Assembly (NCBI GenBank): GCA_007556525.1
Contig: SWJS01000008.1
Span: 1-64,000 of the forward strand
Direction of reading: 5' to 3'
DNA length: 64,000 bases
From: Lysobacteraceae bacterium CU05-9
GTDB lineage: Bacteria > Pseudomonadota > Gammaproteobacteria > Xanthomonadales > Xanthomonadaceae
Shown here in pieces: positions 1 to 7,407 of the stretch (within the stretch, counting starts at the first letter, position 1; the number at the start of each line of letters is the position of its first letter). Both the position numbers and the translations under genes were made by a program. Below the pieces are notes generated by a model. It was given only the letters and a program-made list of their open reading frames with translations. It ran no database searches and had not been told where the DNA came from.

Positions 1-147
1 CACTACTACAATCACTGGCGTCGCCACTCAGCCAACGGACTGCAATCACCCCACAAATTTGAACAAAGTGCGAAACTAAACAAAGCCGTCTAAATCTCTG
101 TCCGTTTTTTGAAGGTCAGATCATTCTGCCACAATCGTGACAGCACA

Positions 148-1161
148 TTACAGAGAGGACGGATACTCGGCTTTTCGCTCGCGTGACAACAGACGCGCCA
201 ACCCTTCAGCCGGCGTGATCGTGCCGTGCAACGTCAGCTGCACCGCTTCAGAGATCGGCAACTCAACACCGTGCCGCGCAGCCAACCGCATCACTTCGTC
301 GGCAGTTTGCACGGACTCAACGACTTGGCCAATTTCGCGCACCGCTTCAGAGATCGATTGACCGCGACCTAAAGCCAAACCGAGGCGACGGTTACGCGAC
401 AAATCACCGGTGGACGTCAACACGAGATCGCCGAGACCGGCGAGACCCATCAACGTGACCGCTTGACCGCCGAGCGCTTGATTCAAACGCATCATCTCGT
501 TGAGACCGCGAGTGATGAGGCCCGCGCGCGCGTTCAAGCCGAGATTCATCCCGTCAGCGACGCCGGTGGCTACGGCCAACACATTTTTCATGGCGCCGCC
601 CAATTCCGCACCGAGCATGTCGTTGCCGGTGTAGGCGCGGAACGTCGACGAGTGCAGAGAGTTCGCGACGATTTCGTTGAAGTCGGCGTCAGGGCCGTGG
701 ACCGTCAATGCGGTTGGCAAACCTTGTGCGACTTCCTTCGCGAAGGAAGGGCCTGTGACGACCGCGAGTGGCACATCGAAGTGCTCGGAAGCGACCTCAT
801 GCAGGAAACGACCTGAGCCCGGCTCGAAGCCCTTCGTTGCCCAGGCCACACCGGCGTCGGCGCGCTTCAGAGGTGCGATCGCGGCGACCGTCTCAGCGAA
901 TGCGTGAGAGGGCACCACCACCAAAATCCAGTCCGCATCCTTCACACACGCCGCAAGATCGGTCGTCGCGCGCAGAGACGGAGGTAGAGGAATCCCCGGC
1001 AGATAGCGGGGATTCTCGTGCGTCGTATCGATGGCCGACACGACCGCAGAGTCCCGACCCCACAGAACAGTCTCATGACCGTTCCGTGCGATCAGAGTAG
1101 CCAGCGCCGTGCCCCAGGAGCCGGCGCCGAGAACGGCGATCTTCGACAACGTCGAACTCAA
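148..1161 (-). CDS. gpsA: Glycerol-3-phosphate dehydrogenase [NAD(P)+]
   Basis: This cytosolic enzyme reduces dihydroxyacetone phosphate to sn-glycerol 3-phosphate, the backbone precursor of phospholipids. The 337-residue protein has the normal family length. The N-terminal Rossmann nucleotide-binding loop GAGSWG is at about residues 12-17, GPSFAKE is near residue 137, and the C-terminal helical catalytic domain starts at about 185. The conserved lysine of the KNVLA motif is at about residue 192. The gene starts 19 bases after the secB stop and is probably in the same minus-strand operon. A secB-gpsA order is common in proteobacteria. Nothing is unusual. Confidence 0.97.
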   Translation of the reverse strand: MSSTLSKIAVLGAGSWGTALATLIARNGHETVLWGRDSAVVSAIDTTHENPRYLPGIPLPPSLRATTDLAACVKDADWILVVVPSHAFAETVAAIAPLKRADAGVAWATKGFEPGSGRFLHEVASEHFDVPLAVVTGPSFAKEVAQGLPTALTVHGPDADFNEIVANSLHSSTFRAYTGNDMLGAELGGAMKNVLAVATGVADGMNLGLNARAGLITRGLNEMMRLNQALGGQAVTLMGLAGLGDLVLTSTGDLSRNRRLGLALGRGQSISEAVREIGQVVESVQTADEVMRLAARHGVELPISEAVQLTLHGTITPAEGLARLLSRERKAEYPSSL

Positions 1162-1180
1162 GGCTACACTCCGGAGTTAA

Positions 1181-1720
1181 TTACGAATCGAGATGACGCG
1201 CAGAGTCGTCAGAACCTTCCGCACCTTCAGCAGCTGCGCTACCTTCCATCATGCGTTGTTGCATCGCATCTGCATACAGCGCTTCGAAATTGATTGGCTG
1301 CAACAGGAACGGAGGGAAACCGCCGGCTTGGATCAGGTCCGACACGACTTGACGTGCGTATGGGAACAAAATCGCAGGTGCTTGCGTGCTCAGCAGGTAT
1401 TCCGTGCCTTGCTCGTCGAAGCCGAACAAACCGAACACACCGGCTTGCTTCACTTCGGCCAGGTAAACGGTCGAGTCGCCTTGCGTGCAGTTCAATGTCA
1501 CTTGCAAAACCACTTCAAACGCATTGTCGCTCAGGCGATTGACGTTGTGCTGCAGGTTCATGCCGAGGTTGTTCTCAGCTTCGGTGTTGAAGATCGCCGG
1601 CGCGTTCGGCACTTCGAACGAAACGTCCTTGACGTAAATCTTCTCAACCATGAATTGCGCGCCTTGTTGGTCGAGGTCGCCTGCTGGCGCAACTGCACCG
1701 TTGTTTGTATCTTCTGCCAT
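1181..1720 (-). CDS. secB: Protein-export chaperone SecB
   Basis: SecB is a homotetrameric cytosolic chaperone that keeps preproteins unfolded and hands them to SecA. The family signature [19 protein letters not shown] is present near residue 140. I chose the ATG at 1720 (179 residues) because a GGAG sits nine bases upstream. An in-frame TTG at 1735 would place that GGAG inside the coding sequence. The C-terminal tail after the SecB fold is acidic, with Glu, Asp and Ser, and shows no Cys/His zinc-type motif. The gene lies between a rhodanese gene and gpsA. Confidence 0.97.
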   Translation of the reverse strand: MAEDTNNGAVAPAGDLDQQGAQFMVEKIYVKDVSFEVPNAPAIFNTEAENNLGMNLQHNVNRLSDNAFEVVLQVTLNCTQGDSTVYLAEVKQAGVFGLFGFDEQGTEYLLSTQAPAILFPYARQVVSDLIQAGGFPPFLLQPINFEALYADAMQQRMMEGSAAAEGAEGSDDSARHLDS

Positions 1721-1773
1721 TTCAATAAACTCCAATGAATACCTATAAAAACGTTAGGGCAACGGTTCCAAAA

Positions 1774-2220
1774 TCAACCTTTCGGCTTCTTACCCGTTAC
1801 CAATAAATTGCCGCCGTTGGCCCAAGCTTCGACGCCGCCCTCGAGAATCGAGACGTTCGCAAAACCGGCCTTCTTCAACTTCTTCGCAGCTTCCGTCGCG
1901 TTGAGACCCTTGCGGCACACGACCACGACCGGCTTCTCCTTCGAGTTCGCCAGCAACTTATGATTGACGTCGAACGTGGACATCGGGACATTCTTCGCCC
2001 CTTCAATATGCCCCTTCGCATAATCGACCGCGGGCGAGACATCGATGACCGTGCCGTCGCCCGAGTTGAGCAGGCGCGTCAGCTGCACCGCCGAAATTCC
2101 GCTGAACCCACGCGTCAGGCGCATGACTTCGTTGGCGATGATCGCAATCGTCAGGATTACAAACATCCCCACCAGCATCGGGTTACGGGAAGCAAAGTCA
2201 GTCAGTTCAGCAGCAGTCAT
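1774..2220 (-). CDS. Membrane-anchored rhodanese-like sulfurtransferase (YibN type)
   Basis: This 148-residue protein has one N-terminal transmembrane segment (about residues 14-32) and a single rhodanese domain. The active-site loop CRKGLNAT carries the persulfide-forming cysteine at about residue 102. Such proteins transfer sulfane sulfur, but the acceptor is not predictable from sequence. It resembles E. coli YibN, which is also encoded next to secB. It ends about 50 bases before secB and is probably co-transcribed with it. Membrane anchoring is inferred from the hydrophobic segment. Confidence 0.9.
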   Translation of the reverse strand: MTAAELTDFASRNPMLVGMFVILTIAIIANEVMRLTRGFSGISAVQLTRLLNSGDGTVIDVSPAVDYAKGHIEGAKNVPMSTFDVNHKLLANSKEKPVVVVCRKGLNATEAAKKLKKAGFANVSILEGGVEAWANGGNLLVTGKKPKG

Positions 2221-2299
2221 TATTTTCAGTCAAAAAATCGGCTTATTTCAGCCCACCATTGTCACCGATATGGGGCATCTCTGCACGTTTTGCAACGCC

Positions 2300-2746
2300 T
2301 TACGGCTTCACAAATGCAACGAATTTTCCCGTCAGCGTCGAGGCCGCCGTTCCATCGCTGAGCGTCGTCTGCGCTTGCATCGCCATCCGCGCCTTGCCTT
2401 TCGCCTTCAGTTGTTCGATGAACGCGCTCAACTCCTCGGGCTCAACGAACCATGCCTGGATGACGAGGTCTTCTTCGATTTTTTTGAGATATTTCGTGGT
2501 GATCTCGCCGACGTAGACGTCGCACTGCAAGCCGCTCTCACGGGTGACGGCGGTCATCAAGCCCCAGCAGGCGAGCGTCATGATCGAACTGAGCGAGCCG
2601 CCAAAAGCATTCCCCTTGTCATTGACATGTTGGCTGAGCGGGGCGGTGAGGGTGATCCGCTGGTCGCCGAGCTCCGTAATGTCGATCTGCATTGGCGCAA
2701 CGGGCACCATTGAGGCAAACTCTTTGAGTAGGTAGTCGCGGGTCAC
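2300..2746 (-). CDS. YiiD-type hotdog-fold putative thioesterase
   Basis: This 148-residue protein matches the thioesterase-like domain found at the C-terminus of YiiD/FabX-like proteins. The motif NDKGNAFGGSLSS near residue 42 resembles the hotdog active-site helix region (Asn/Asp followed by Gly-rich FGGS). An acyl-CoA or acyl-ACP thioesterase role is known only for related families, and the substrate is unknown. It is the first gene of the minus-strand run toward gpsA and is divergent from hemD, with about 55 bases between the two starts. Confidence 0.75.
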   Translation of the reverse strand: MTRDYLLKEFASMVPVAPMQIDITELGDQRITLTAPLSQHVNDKGNAFGGSLSSIMTLACWGLMTAVTRESGLQCDVYVGEITTKYLKKIEEDLVIQAWFVEPEELSAFIEQLKAKGKARMAMQAQTTLSDGTAASTLTGKFVAFVKP

Positions 2747-2801
2747 TTTTTGTTGCTCTCGCCAAAACCCCCATTGTCGCCGATTTGCAAAGGTCCCATC
2801 G

Positions 2802-3485
2802 TTGGATAGTTACGTCATCAGCCTCAGAGACTTCGTGCCGGACATGCCGGTGCGGTTGATCGTGCTCGAGCCGTGGCGACTTGAGCCAATCCGCGGTGCG
2901 TGGCCGCTCGACGCGGATCCCGACATCGTGATTGTGACGAGTCCCTATGCCGCGTCGTTGCTTGCGGGCGTTGCCGATAATTTCCCCCGTGCAAAATTCT
3001 ACGCACCCGGTCGAGGCACCGCCGCCGGACTCCACGCTCAGGGTGTCGACTTCGTCATGACACCGAAAGACGAGACGTCGGACGGTCTGATGGATTTGCC
3101 CGGTCTGCAGCAAATCAATGCGCAAACCGCCGTGGTGCTCGGCGCGGCGGGTGGTCGGGGCATCATCCAGCGCGCGCTGCACGATCGCGGCGCCTTGCTA
3201 ATCGACCACCATATTTACACCCGTACAAAAATAAAACCGAATTTATCCGAGTGGTACGCCGTTCGGGAAGGGCAGCCTGGTGCGGTGCTCGTCAGTTCCT
3301 TGAACGCGCTGCAATCACTCGACGAAGCGTTGGATTCCGCCGACCAACGGCATCTGCGCAGTCTGCAACTGGTGGCTTCAAGTGAGCGGATCGCCGGATA
3401 TGCGCGGGAGATGGGGTTTGAGGAGGTGGTTTTGGCAGGGACACCACAGCCGAATGAAATGTTGCGAGTCACGCGGTTTTCATGA
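2802..3485 (+). CDS. hemD: Uroporphyrinogen-III synthase
   Basis: HemD cyclises hydroxymethylbilane to uroporphyrinogen III, inverting ring D, in the tetrapyrrole pathway. The 227-residue protein has the usual length and weak conservation typical of this family. The N-terminal YVISLR and the VTSPYAASLL segment fit the first domain, and a second alpha/beta domain follows with VVLGAAGGRG. The only start that retains the YVISLR strand is the TTG at 2802; no upstream ATG is in frame. hemY follows 47 bases later. hemC is not adjacent upstream and the usual hemX between hemD and hemY is absent. Confidence 0.85.
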   Translation: MDSYVISLRDFVPDMPVRLIVLEPWRLEPIRGAWPLDADPDIVIVTSPYAASLLAGVADNFPRAKFYAPGRGTAAGLHAQGVDFVMTPKDETSDGLMDLPGLQQINAQTAVVLGAAGGRGIIQRALHDRGALLIDHHIYTRTKIKPNLSEWYAVREGQPGAVLVSSLNALQSLDEALDSADQRHLRSLQLVASSERIAGYAREMGFEEVVLAGTPQPNEMLRVTRFS

Positions 3486-3532
3486 AAGCTGAATTAGGAT
3501 GAATTCAGTCACTTAAATTCCGGATCGCAATA

Positions 3533-4699
3533 ATGAAAGCTCTAAAGTGGTTCCTGGTATTGGCGCTGGCGCTGCTGGCCCTCAAACTGATCGCGTTCTA
3601 CACCATGCCGACAAATCAAGGCAGCATGTTGCTGAGTTGGGGCGGGTACGATTACCGTGCGACGGCGGTGGATGCGTTTTTGATTTTGCTGGCGGTGTTG
3701 TTGGTTGCATGGCTGGTTTATCAGTTGATCACCGCGCCGATGAAAGCCTACAAATTGAAGCGTGACCAAGCCGCGCGTTTGAAGCTCGCAGAAGGTTTGG
3801 ATGCGTATCAGCAGGGTGATTGGACGCGTGCGGAGAAGGTTTTGACAACCTCTGCCGAAACCAATCCGGAAGTCGTCGGTGTTTCGCGTGTCGGTGCCGC
3901 TCAAGCCGCAATTGCGCGCGAAGATTACGATGCCGCCGATCGTCACATCAATGCGCTGCGTGAGCAGCATCCGGTGCGGGCCGCGTTGGCCACAGCCGAA
4001 GCGTGTCTTGCCCGTGGTTACTACGAAAAAGCACTGGTCGCCCTAGATGATCCTGCAGCGCAACCTCTGCCTGCCCGCGGTATTGCGATGCGCGCCCGCG
4101 CGCTCGCCGGTGCGGGTCGTGCCGCCGAAGCCTATGGTCTTCTCGGTGCTCTGCGGAGTGCGAACGCCATGAGCTCGACGGAGTTAGCGTCTTCTGAAGC
4201 GACGTGGGCCGCTGCTGCGATCTCGCAAGCAACGGACAGCAACGCGCTTGCCGCCATCTGGGACGAGATGCCGAAGCCGTTGCGTGCGAACTACAGTGTG
4301 GTCAGCGCGTACGCTCACCGTGCCGCAGCTTTAGGTTGGGATGAAGCCGCCACTCGCTCGATCGAGCAAGCCATGGACGGGCAGTGGGACGATCGGTTGG
4401 TCGCGCTGTACGCGGATTTGCCGGTGCAGCGTCAAGCGGAACGTCGGGCACGTCTGGAAAAATGGATGTCCGCCCACCCCGATCGCGAGTCCACTTGGCT
4501 TGCATTGGCTTCTCTTGCTCAGCGCGATCAAGACTTGCTCGCCGAACACGATTATCTGCAGGGTGCGATCCAGCGCGGTGGCTCATCGCACGCGTACGAG
4601 TTGTTAGGCGAAAACGCGTTGGCCCGCGGCGAAACCGAGATGGCTGCGAAGCAGTTCGCCAACGCGCAGCGCGTGAAGCGGAATCAGGCGGTGCTCTAA
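3533..4699 (+). CDS. hemY: HemY-like inner-membrane TPR protein
   Basis: This 388-residue protein has two N-terminal membrane helices (about residues 5-22 and 47-67), then a long cytoplasmic or periplasmic helical repeat region of tetratricopeptide type (for example AEGLDAYQQGDWTRAEKVL). That is the architecture of the proteobacterial HemY encoded in the hemCDXY cluster. It is named for heme-cluster linkage; the biochemical role is unsettled and it is not the protoporphyrinogen oxidase HemY of Firmicutes. The gene follows hemD and ends 60 bases before the convergent thiolase gene, with an inverted repeat between them. Confidence 0.87.
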   Translation: MKALKWFLVLALALLALKLIAFYTMPTNQGSMLLSWGGYDYRATAVDAFLILLAVLLVAWLVYQLITAPMKAYKLKRDQAARLKLAEGLDAYQQGDWTRAEKVLTTSAETNPEVVGVSRVGAAQAAIAREDYDAADRHINALREQHPVRAALATAEACLARGYYEKALVALDDPAAQPLPARGIAMRARALAGAGRAAEAYGLLGALRSANAMSSTELASSEATWAAAAISQATDSNALAAIWDEMPKPLRANYSVVSAYAHRAAALGWDEAATRSIEQAMDGQWDDRLVALYADLPVQRQAERRARLEKWMSAHPDRESTWLALASLAQRDQDLLAEHDYLQGAIQRGGSSHAYELLGENALARGETEMAAKQFANAQRVKRNQAVL

Positions 4700-4709
4700 A
4701 AAGAGCGGT

Positions 4710-4759
4710 AGGTAAGGGGTAAAAGCTAATTAGCTGCCATTAGCTCTTACCTTTTACCT
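4710..4759. repeat. Imperfect inverted repeat between convergent hemY and fadI
   Basis: Left arm 4710-4730 and right arm 4739-4759 are complementary at 18 of 21 positions around an eight-base loop. The arms contain GGTAAGGGGTAAAAG and its pyrimidine-rich mirror. The right arm ends in the fadI stop codon. There is no long T-run, so it is not a textbook intrinsic terminator, but its position between two converging genes suggests a shared 3'-end structure. Confidence 0.75.
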
Positions 4760-6057
4760 CAGAGTTGCGTCGGCGCAGCCGCGCGCTCGAGAATTGCGAC
4801 AACCCCCATACCGCCCGCAGTGCAGATGGAAATCAGGCAACGGCCGGAGCCACGCTGCTTGAGCTCCTTCGCCGCAGTAGCCACAATGCGCGCGCCGGTC
4901 GCCGCGAACGGGTGACCGGTAGCGAGGGAGGAGCCGTTGGGGTTGATTTTTTCGCGGGGGATCGAGCCCAGAGGACCGTCCCAGCCGAGACGCTCGCGGC
5001 AGTACTTCTCGTCTTCCCACGCCTTCAAGGTACACAGCACTTGTGCCGCGAACGCTTCGTGGATTTCGTAGAAGTCGAAGTCCTGCAACGTCAGTCCGTT
5101 GCGGCGGAGCATTTCGGGGACGGCGACGGTTGGCGCCATCAACAAACCTTCGCCATGCACGAAATCGACGGCGGCGACTTGCACGTCGACGAGATGGCAG
5201 AGAACTTCAAAGCCATTATCCGCCGCCCACTCATCCGAAGACAGCAAGCAGGCTGCCGCGCCGTCGGTCAATGGTGTCGAGTTGCCGGCGGTGAGAGTGC
5301 CGCGGCCGGAAGTTTTGTCAAAGGCAGGCTTCAGAGTCGCCAACTTCTCAATCGTCGAATCGACGCGTAAATTGTTGTCCTTGTTCAAGCCGCGGAACGG
5401 CACGACGAGGTCATCGAAAAAACCGCGATCGTAAGCGGCGGCGCACTTGCGGTGCGACGACACGGCCCACTCATCCTGCGCTTCGCGGCCGATGTTCCAT
5501 TCCTTCGCCATCGCTTCGCAGGCTTCGCCCATCGACTTGCCGGTGCGCGGTTCGGCGACGCCGGGGAACTCCGGCTTCAATTCCTTGAACGAAAAACCCT
5601 TGAATTGCGCCAACTTATCGCGGGGGGTTTTCGCGGCGTTGACGGCCAGGAGGCGCTGGCGCAACGTTTTGCCATAGACAATCGGCACATCGGACGTCGT
5701 GTCGGAGCCACCGCCGATGCCGGCGTCGATTTGGCCCGTCGCGATTTTCGTCGCGATTAAATTGATCGTGTCGAGCGAGGTGCCGCACGCGCGCTGCATC
5801 GTGATGCCCGGCGTCAATGGCGACAGACCGGACGACAGTGCGGCTTCGCGGCCGATGTTCCAGTCAGAGGAATGTTTGATCACCGAACCCATCGCGACTT
5901 CACCGAGTTGGCGGCCGGCGAGACCGAACTTTTCGACCAACGCACCGAGCGTTTTGACCGAAAGACCCATATTGCCGACGTCCTGATATGCCGTGTTCTG
6001 ACGGGCAAACGGAATTCGAACTCCACCTAAAATGGCGACGGGACGGTTAGGGCGCAT
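4759..6057 (-). CDS. fadI: Acetyl-CoA C-acyltransferase (FadI-type thiolase)
   Basis: This thiolase performs the last step of fatty-acid beta-oxidation, cleaving 3-ketoacyl-CoA with CoA. The protein (432 residues from the ATG at 6057) has the nucleophilic cysteine in RACGTS (about residue 91), GHPFAATGAR with the catalytic histidine near the C-terminus, and the CTAGGMG motif with the second catalytic cysteine. Its length matches E. coli FadI (436). I chose ATG 6057 because GAGG lies five bases upstream; the longer frame begins with a TTG at 6096. No fadJ partner is adjacent, so the hydratase/dehydrogenase subunit must be elsewhere. Confidence 0.93.
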   Translation of the reverse strand: MRPNRPVAILGGVRIPFARQNTAYQDVGNMGLSVKTLGALVEKFGLAGRQLGEVAMGSVIKHSSDWNIGREAALSSGLSPLTPGITMQRACGTSLDTINLIATKIATGQIDAGIGGGSDTTSDVPIVYGKTLRQRLLAVNAAKTPRDKLAQFKGFSFKELKPEFPGVAEPRTGKSMGEACEAMAKEWNIGREAQDEWAVSSHRKCAAAYDRGFFDDLVVPFRGLNKDNNLRVDSTIEKLATLKPAFDKTSGRGTLTAGNSTPLTDGAAACLLSSDEWAADNGFEVLCHLVDVQVAAVDFVHGEGLLMAPTVAVPEMLRRNGLTLQDFDFYEIHEAFAAQVLCTLKAWEDEKYCRERLGWDGPLGSIPREKINPNGSSLATGHPFAATGARIVATAAKELKQRGSGRCLISICTAGGMGVVAILERAAAPTQL

Positions 6058-6177
6058 GGTGACCTCGTGAGATTGCGGAGGCATGGATTCGTGCAAAAAC
6101 CCACACCGTTATAATGAATCTCCCAGTTTAACGAAGTCTGGCTGGGCGGACGTGTTTTTTGAAGAGAATCCCATCAA

Positions 6178-7023
6178 ATGAGTGCTGATCATCCTGGCGT
6201 GTTGTTGTGCATGGCGGTTGAATTGAAGTCGCCGCAGGATACGATCCCCGCGTTGACGCCCGAGGAAGCCGGTGAGTTGGCGCTGCTGGTCGCACAGGAT
6301 TTGCACAAGTTTGACGAAGAGTCCGCCGAGCTGGAGCTGCTGACGGTCGGTGCGCTTTATGACCCGGTGGAAATTCTCCGCCCAATGTGGCCGGTGCATC
6401 TTGAATTGCAGAATTTGGCCGCCCGCGCGCCCCGCAAACCCTCCGTCGCGAAAGGTGATGAAGTGTTGGCGGGTGAGGGTCGGATCATCGCATTCGGTCA
6501 GGGCGAGGGTTCGTTGCCTGGCGCGCTGACGCCCGATCCAGCGTTTGTGTCGGGGCCGTTGAAGTTGATGCCGTTGGTTTTGCAGGGGGATCCTGCCGTG
6601 GCGATCCGTTGTGCCGACACCTTTGAGCGCAAGTTGCTCGAGACGGGGATGGCGTCCGCTGCGACGGCGTTGTTTGTGCAAACCAAGTTCGGTTTGAATG
6701 TCGAACATGTGCGCTACATGACGGCGTTCGATCTGGCCGCGATGATGCAGATGCAGTACAGCCATGCGGGCGTTGGCTTCCTGTGGCCGATCATTGAGGC
6801 CGGTTTGATGGGGCGTCTCGAACCGTTAGAAATCGACAATCCGCCGGAGCCCGTCCTGCTTTGGGATGGTCGAAACATTCGCTCCCCACTGCTCGCGTAT
6901 TCAGATTGGCTAGCCATTGGCCATAAGTTCAATACGAGCGAGCAAAATTACGCGCATTTCCAGGCCCGCCGGCAGCAATTGCTGGATCTTTTGGCTTCAC
7001 ACGGCTTGACGATCGAAAGCTAG
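6178..7023 (+). CDS. Conserved-looking hypothetical protein
   Basis: This 281-residue soluble protein is one I do not recognise. It has no signal peptide or clear membrane segment. It starts with an acidic region (TPEEAGELALLVAQDL), has a proline-rich middle, and a C-terminal half rich in hydrophobic helices (FDLAAMMQMQYSHAG, GFLWPIIEAGLMG). It is divergent from the thiolase gene with 120 bases between starts. Coding is supported by length, a single open frame and codon use like the neighbours. An alternative start is the ATG at 6211. No function is assigned. Confidence 0.7.
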   Translation: MSADHPGVLLCMAVELKSPQDTIPALTPEEAGELALLVAQDLHKFDEESAELELLTVGALYDPVEILRPMWPVHLELQNLAARAPRKPSVAKGDEVLAGEGRIIAFGQGEGSLPGALTPDPAFVSGPLKLMPLVLQGDPAVAIRCADTFERKLLETGMASAATALFVQTKFGLNVEHVRYMTAFDLAAMMQMQYSHAGVGFLWPIIEAGLMGRLEPLEIDNPPEPVLLWDGRNIRSPLLAYSDWLAIGHKFNTSEQNYAHFQARRQQLLDLLASHGLTIES

Positions 7024-7407
7024 AATCACTTGCATATTTTCAGTACGCATGAGTTCAGTTAATGCTGGATTCAGAATATTCATGCGCCAAACTTGTTAAA
7101 AAACACTTATTAATCAATAATTTATATGTTTGCCGTTCAGCGAAAAATTAAGGCGATGTCAAATAGGTTTTCCTGATCGGTCCCATAGCCGTAACATAAC
7201 GCCAACAAATTCTGGCTATATATGCAACTTGATTCGCGGATCTCCGTGCTCGTGCCGGTTTATCGCATTCGATTGCAAGAAGTGGGGATTCAGTCTCAAA
7301 TTATTTTTCTCAACTGCCGTTTGAAAGGCAGTTTTTGTCACGTTCATCTGTAATGCTAGGTGCAAGTTCTGTTGTGAATTTGTCGCAGAAATTAATGGGT
7401 AATCGCT
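7024..7407 (+). other. AT-rich intergenic leader upstream of the adhesin
   Basis: These 384 bases hold no convincing gene. Codon structure is absent and AT content is clearly higher than in flanking genes, with runs such as TTATTAATCAATAATTTATATG around 7110-7130 kept here only as a description of composition. A terminator-like hairpin lies at 7312-7336. The region probably contains the adhesin promoter and a long 5' leader or a small RNA ending at the hairpin; I cannot identify the promoter. Confidence 0.5.
7312..7336 (+). terminator. Intrinsic-terminator-like hairpin in adhesin leader
   Basis: Arms AACTGCC (7312-7318) and GGCAGTT (7327-7333) pair perfectly around an eight-base loop and run into a T-tract. 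It lies 72 bases before the adhesin ATG. It could end an upstream small RNA, attenuate adhesin transcription, or insulate it from read-through. Confidence 0.6.

Noticed and set aside
1-147. Gene before gpsA
   Set aside because: No frame with plausible codons or tRNA structure in these bases; it is too short to judge.
3489-3508. Terminator between hemD and hemY
   Set aside because: CTGAATT/AATTCAG hairpin is AT-rich, weak and lacks a T-run.
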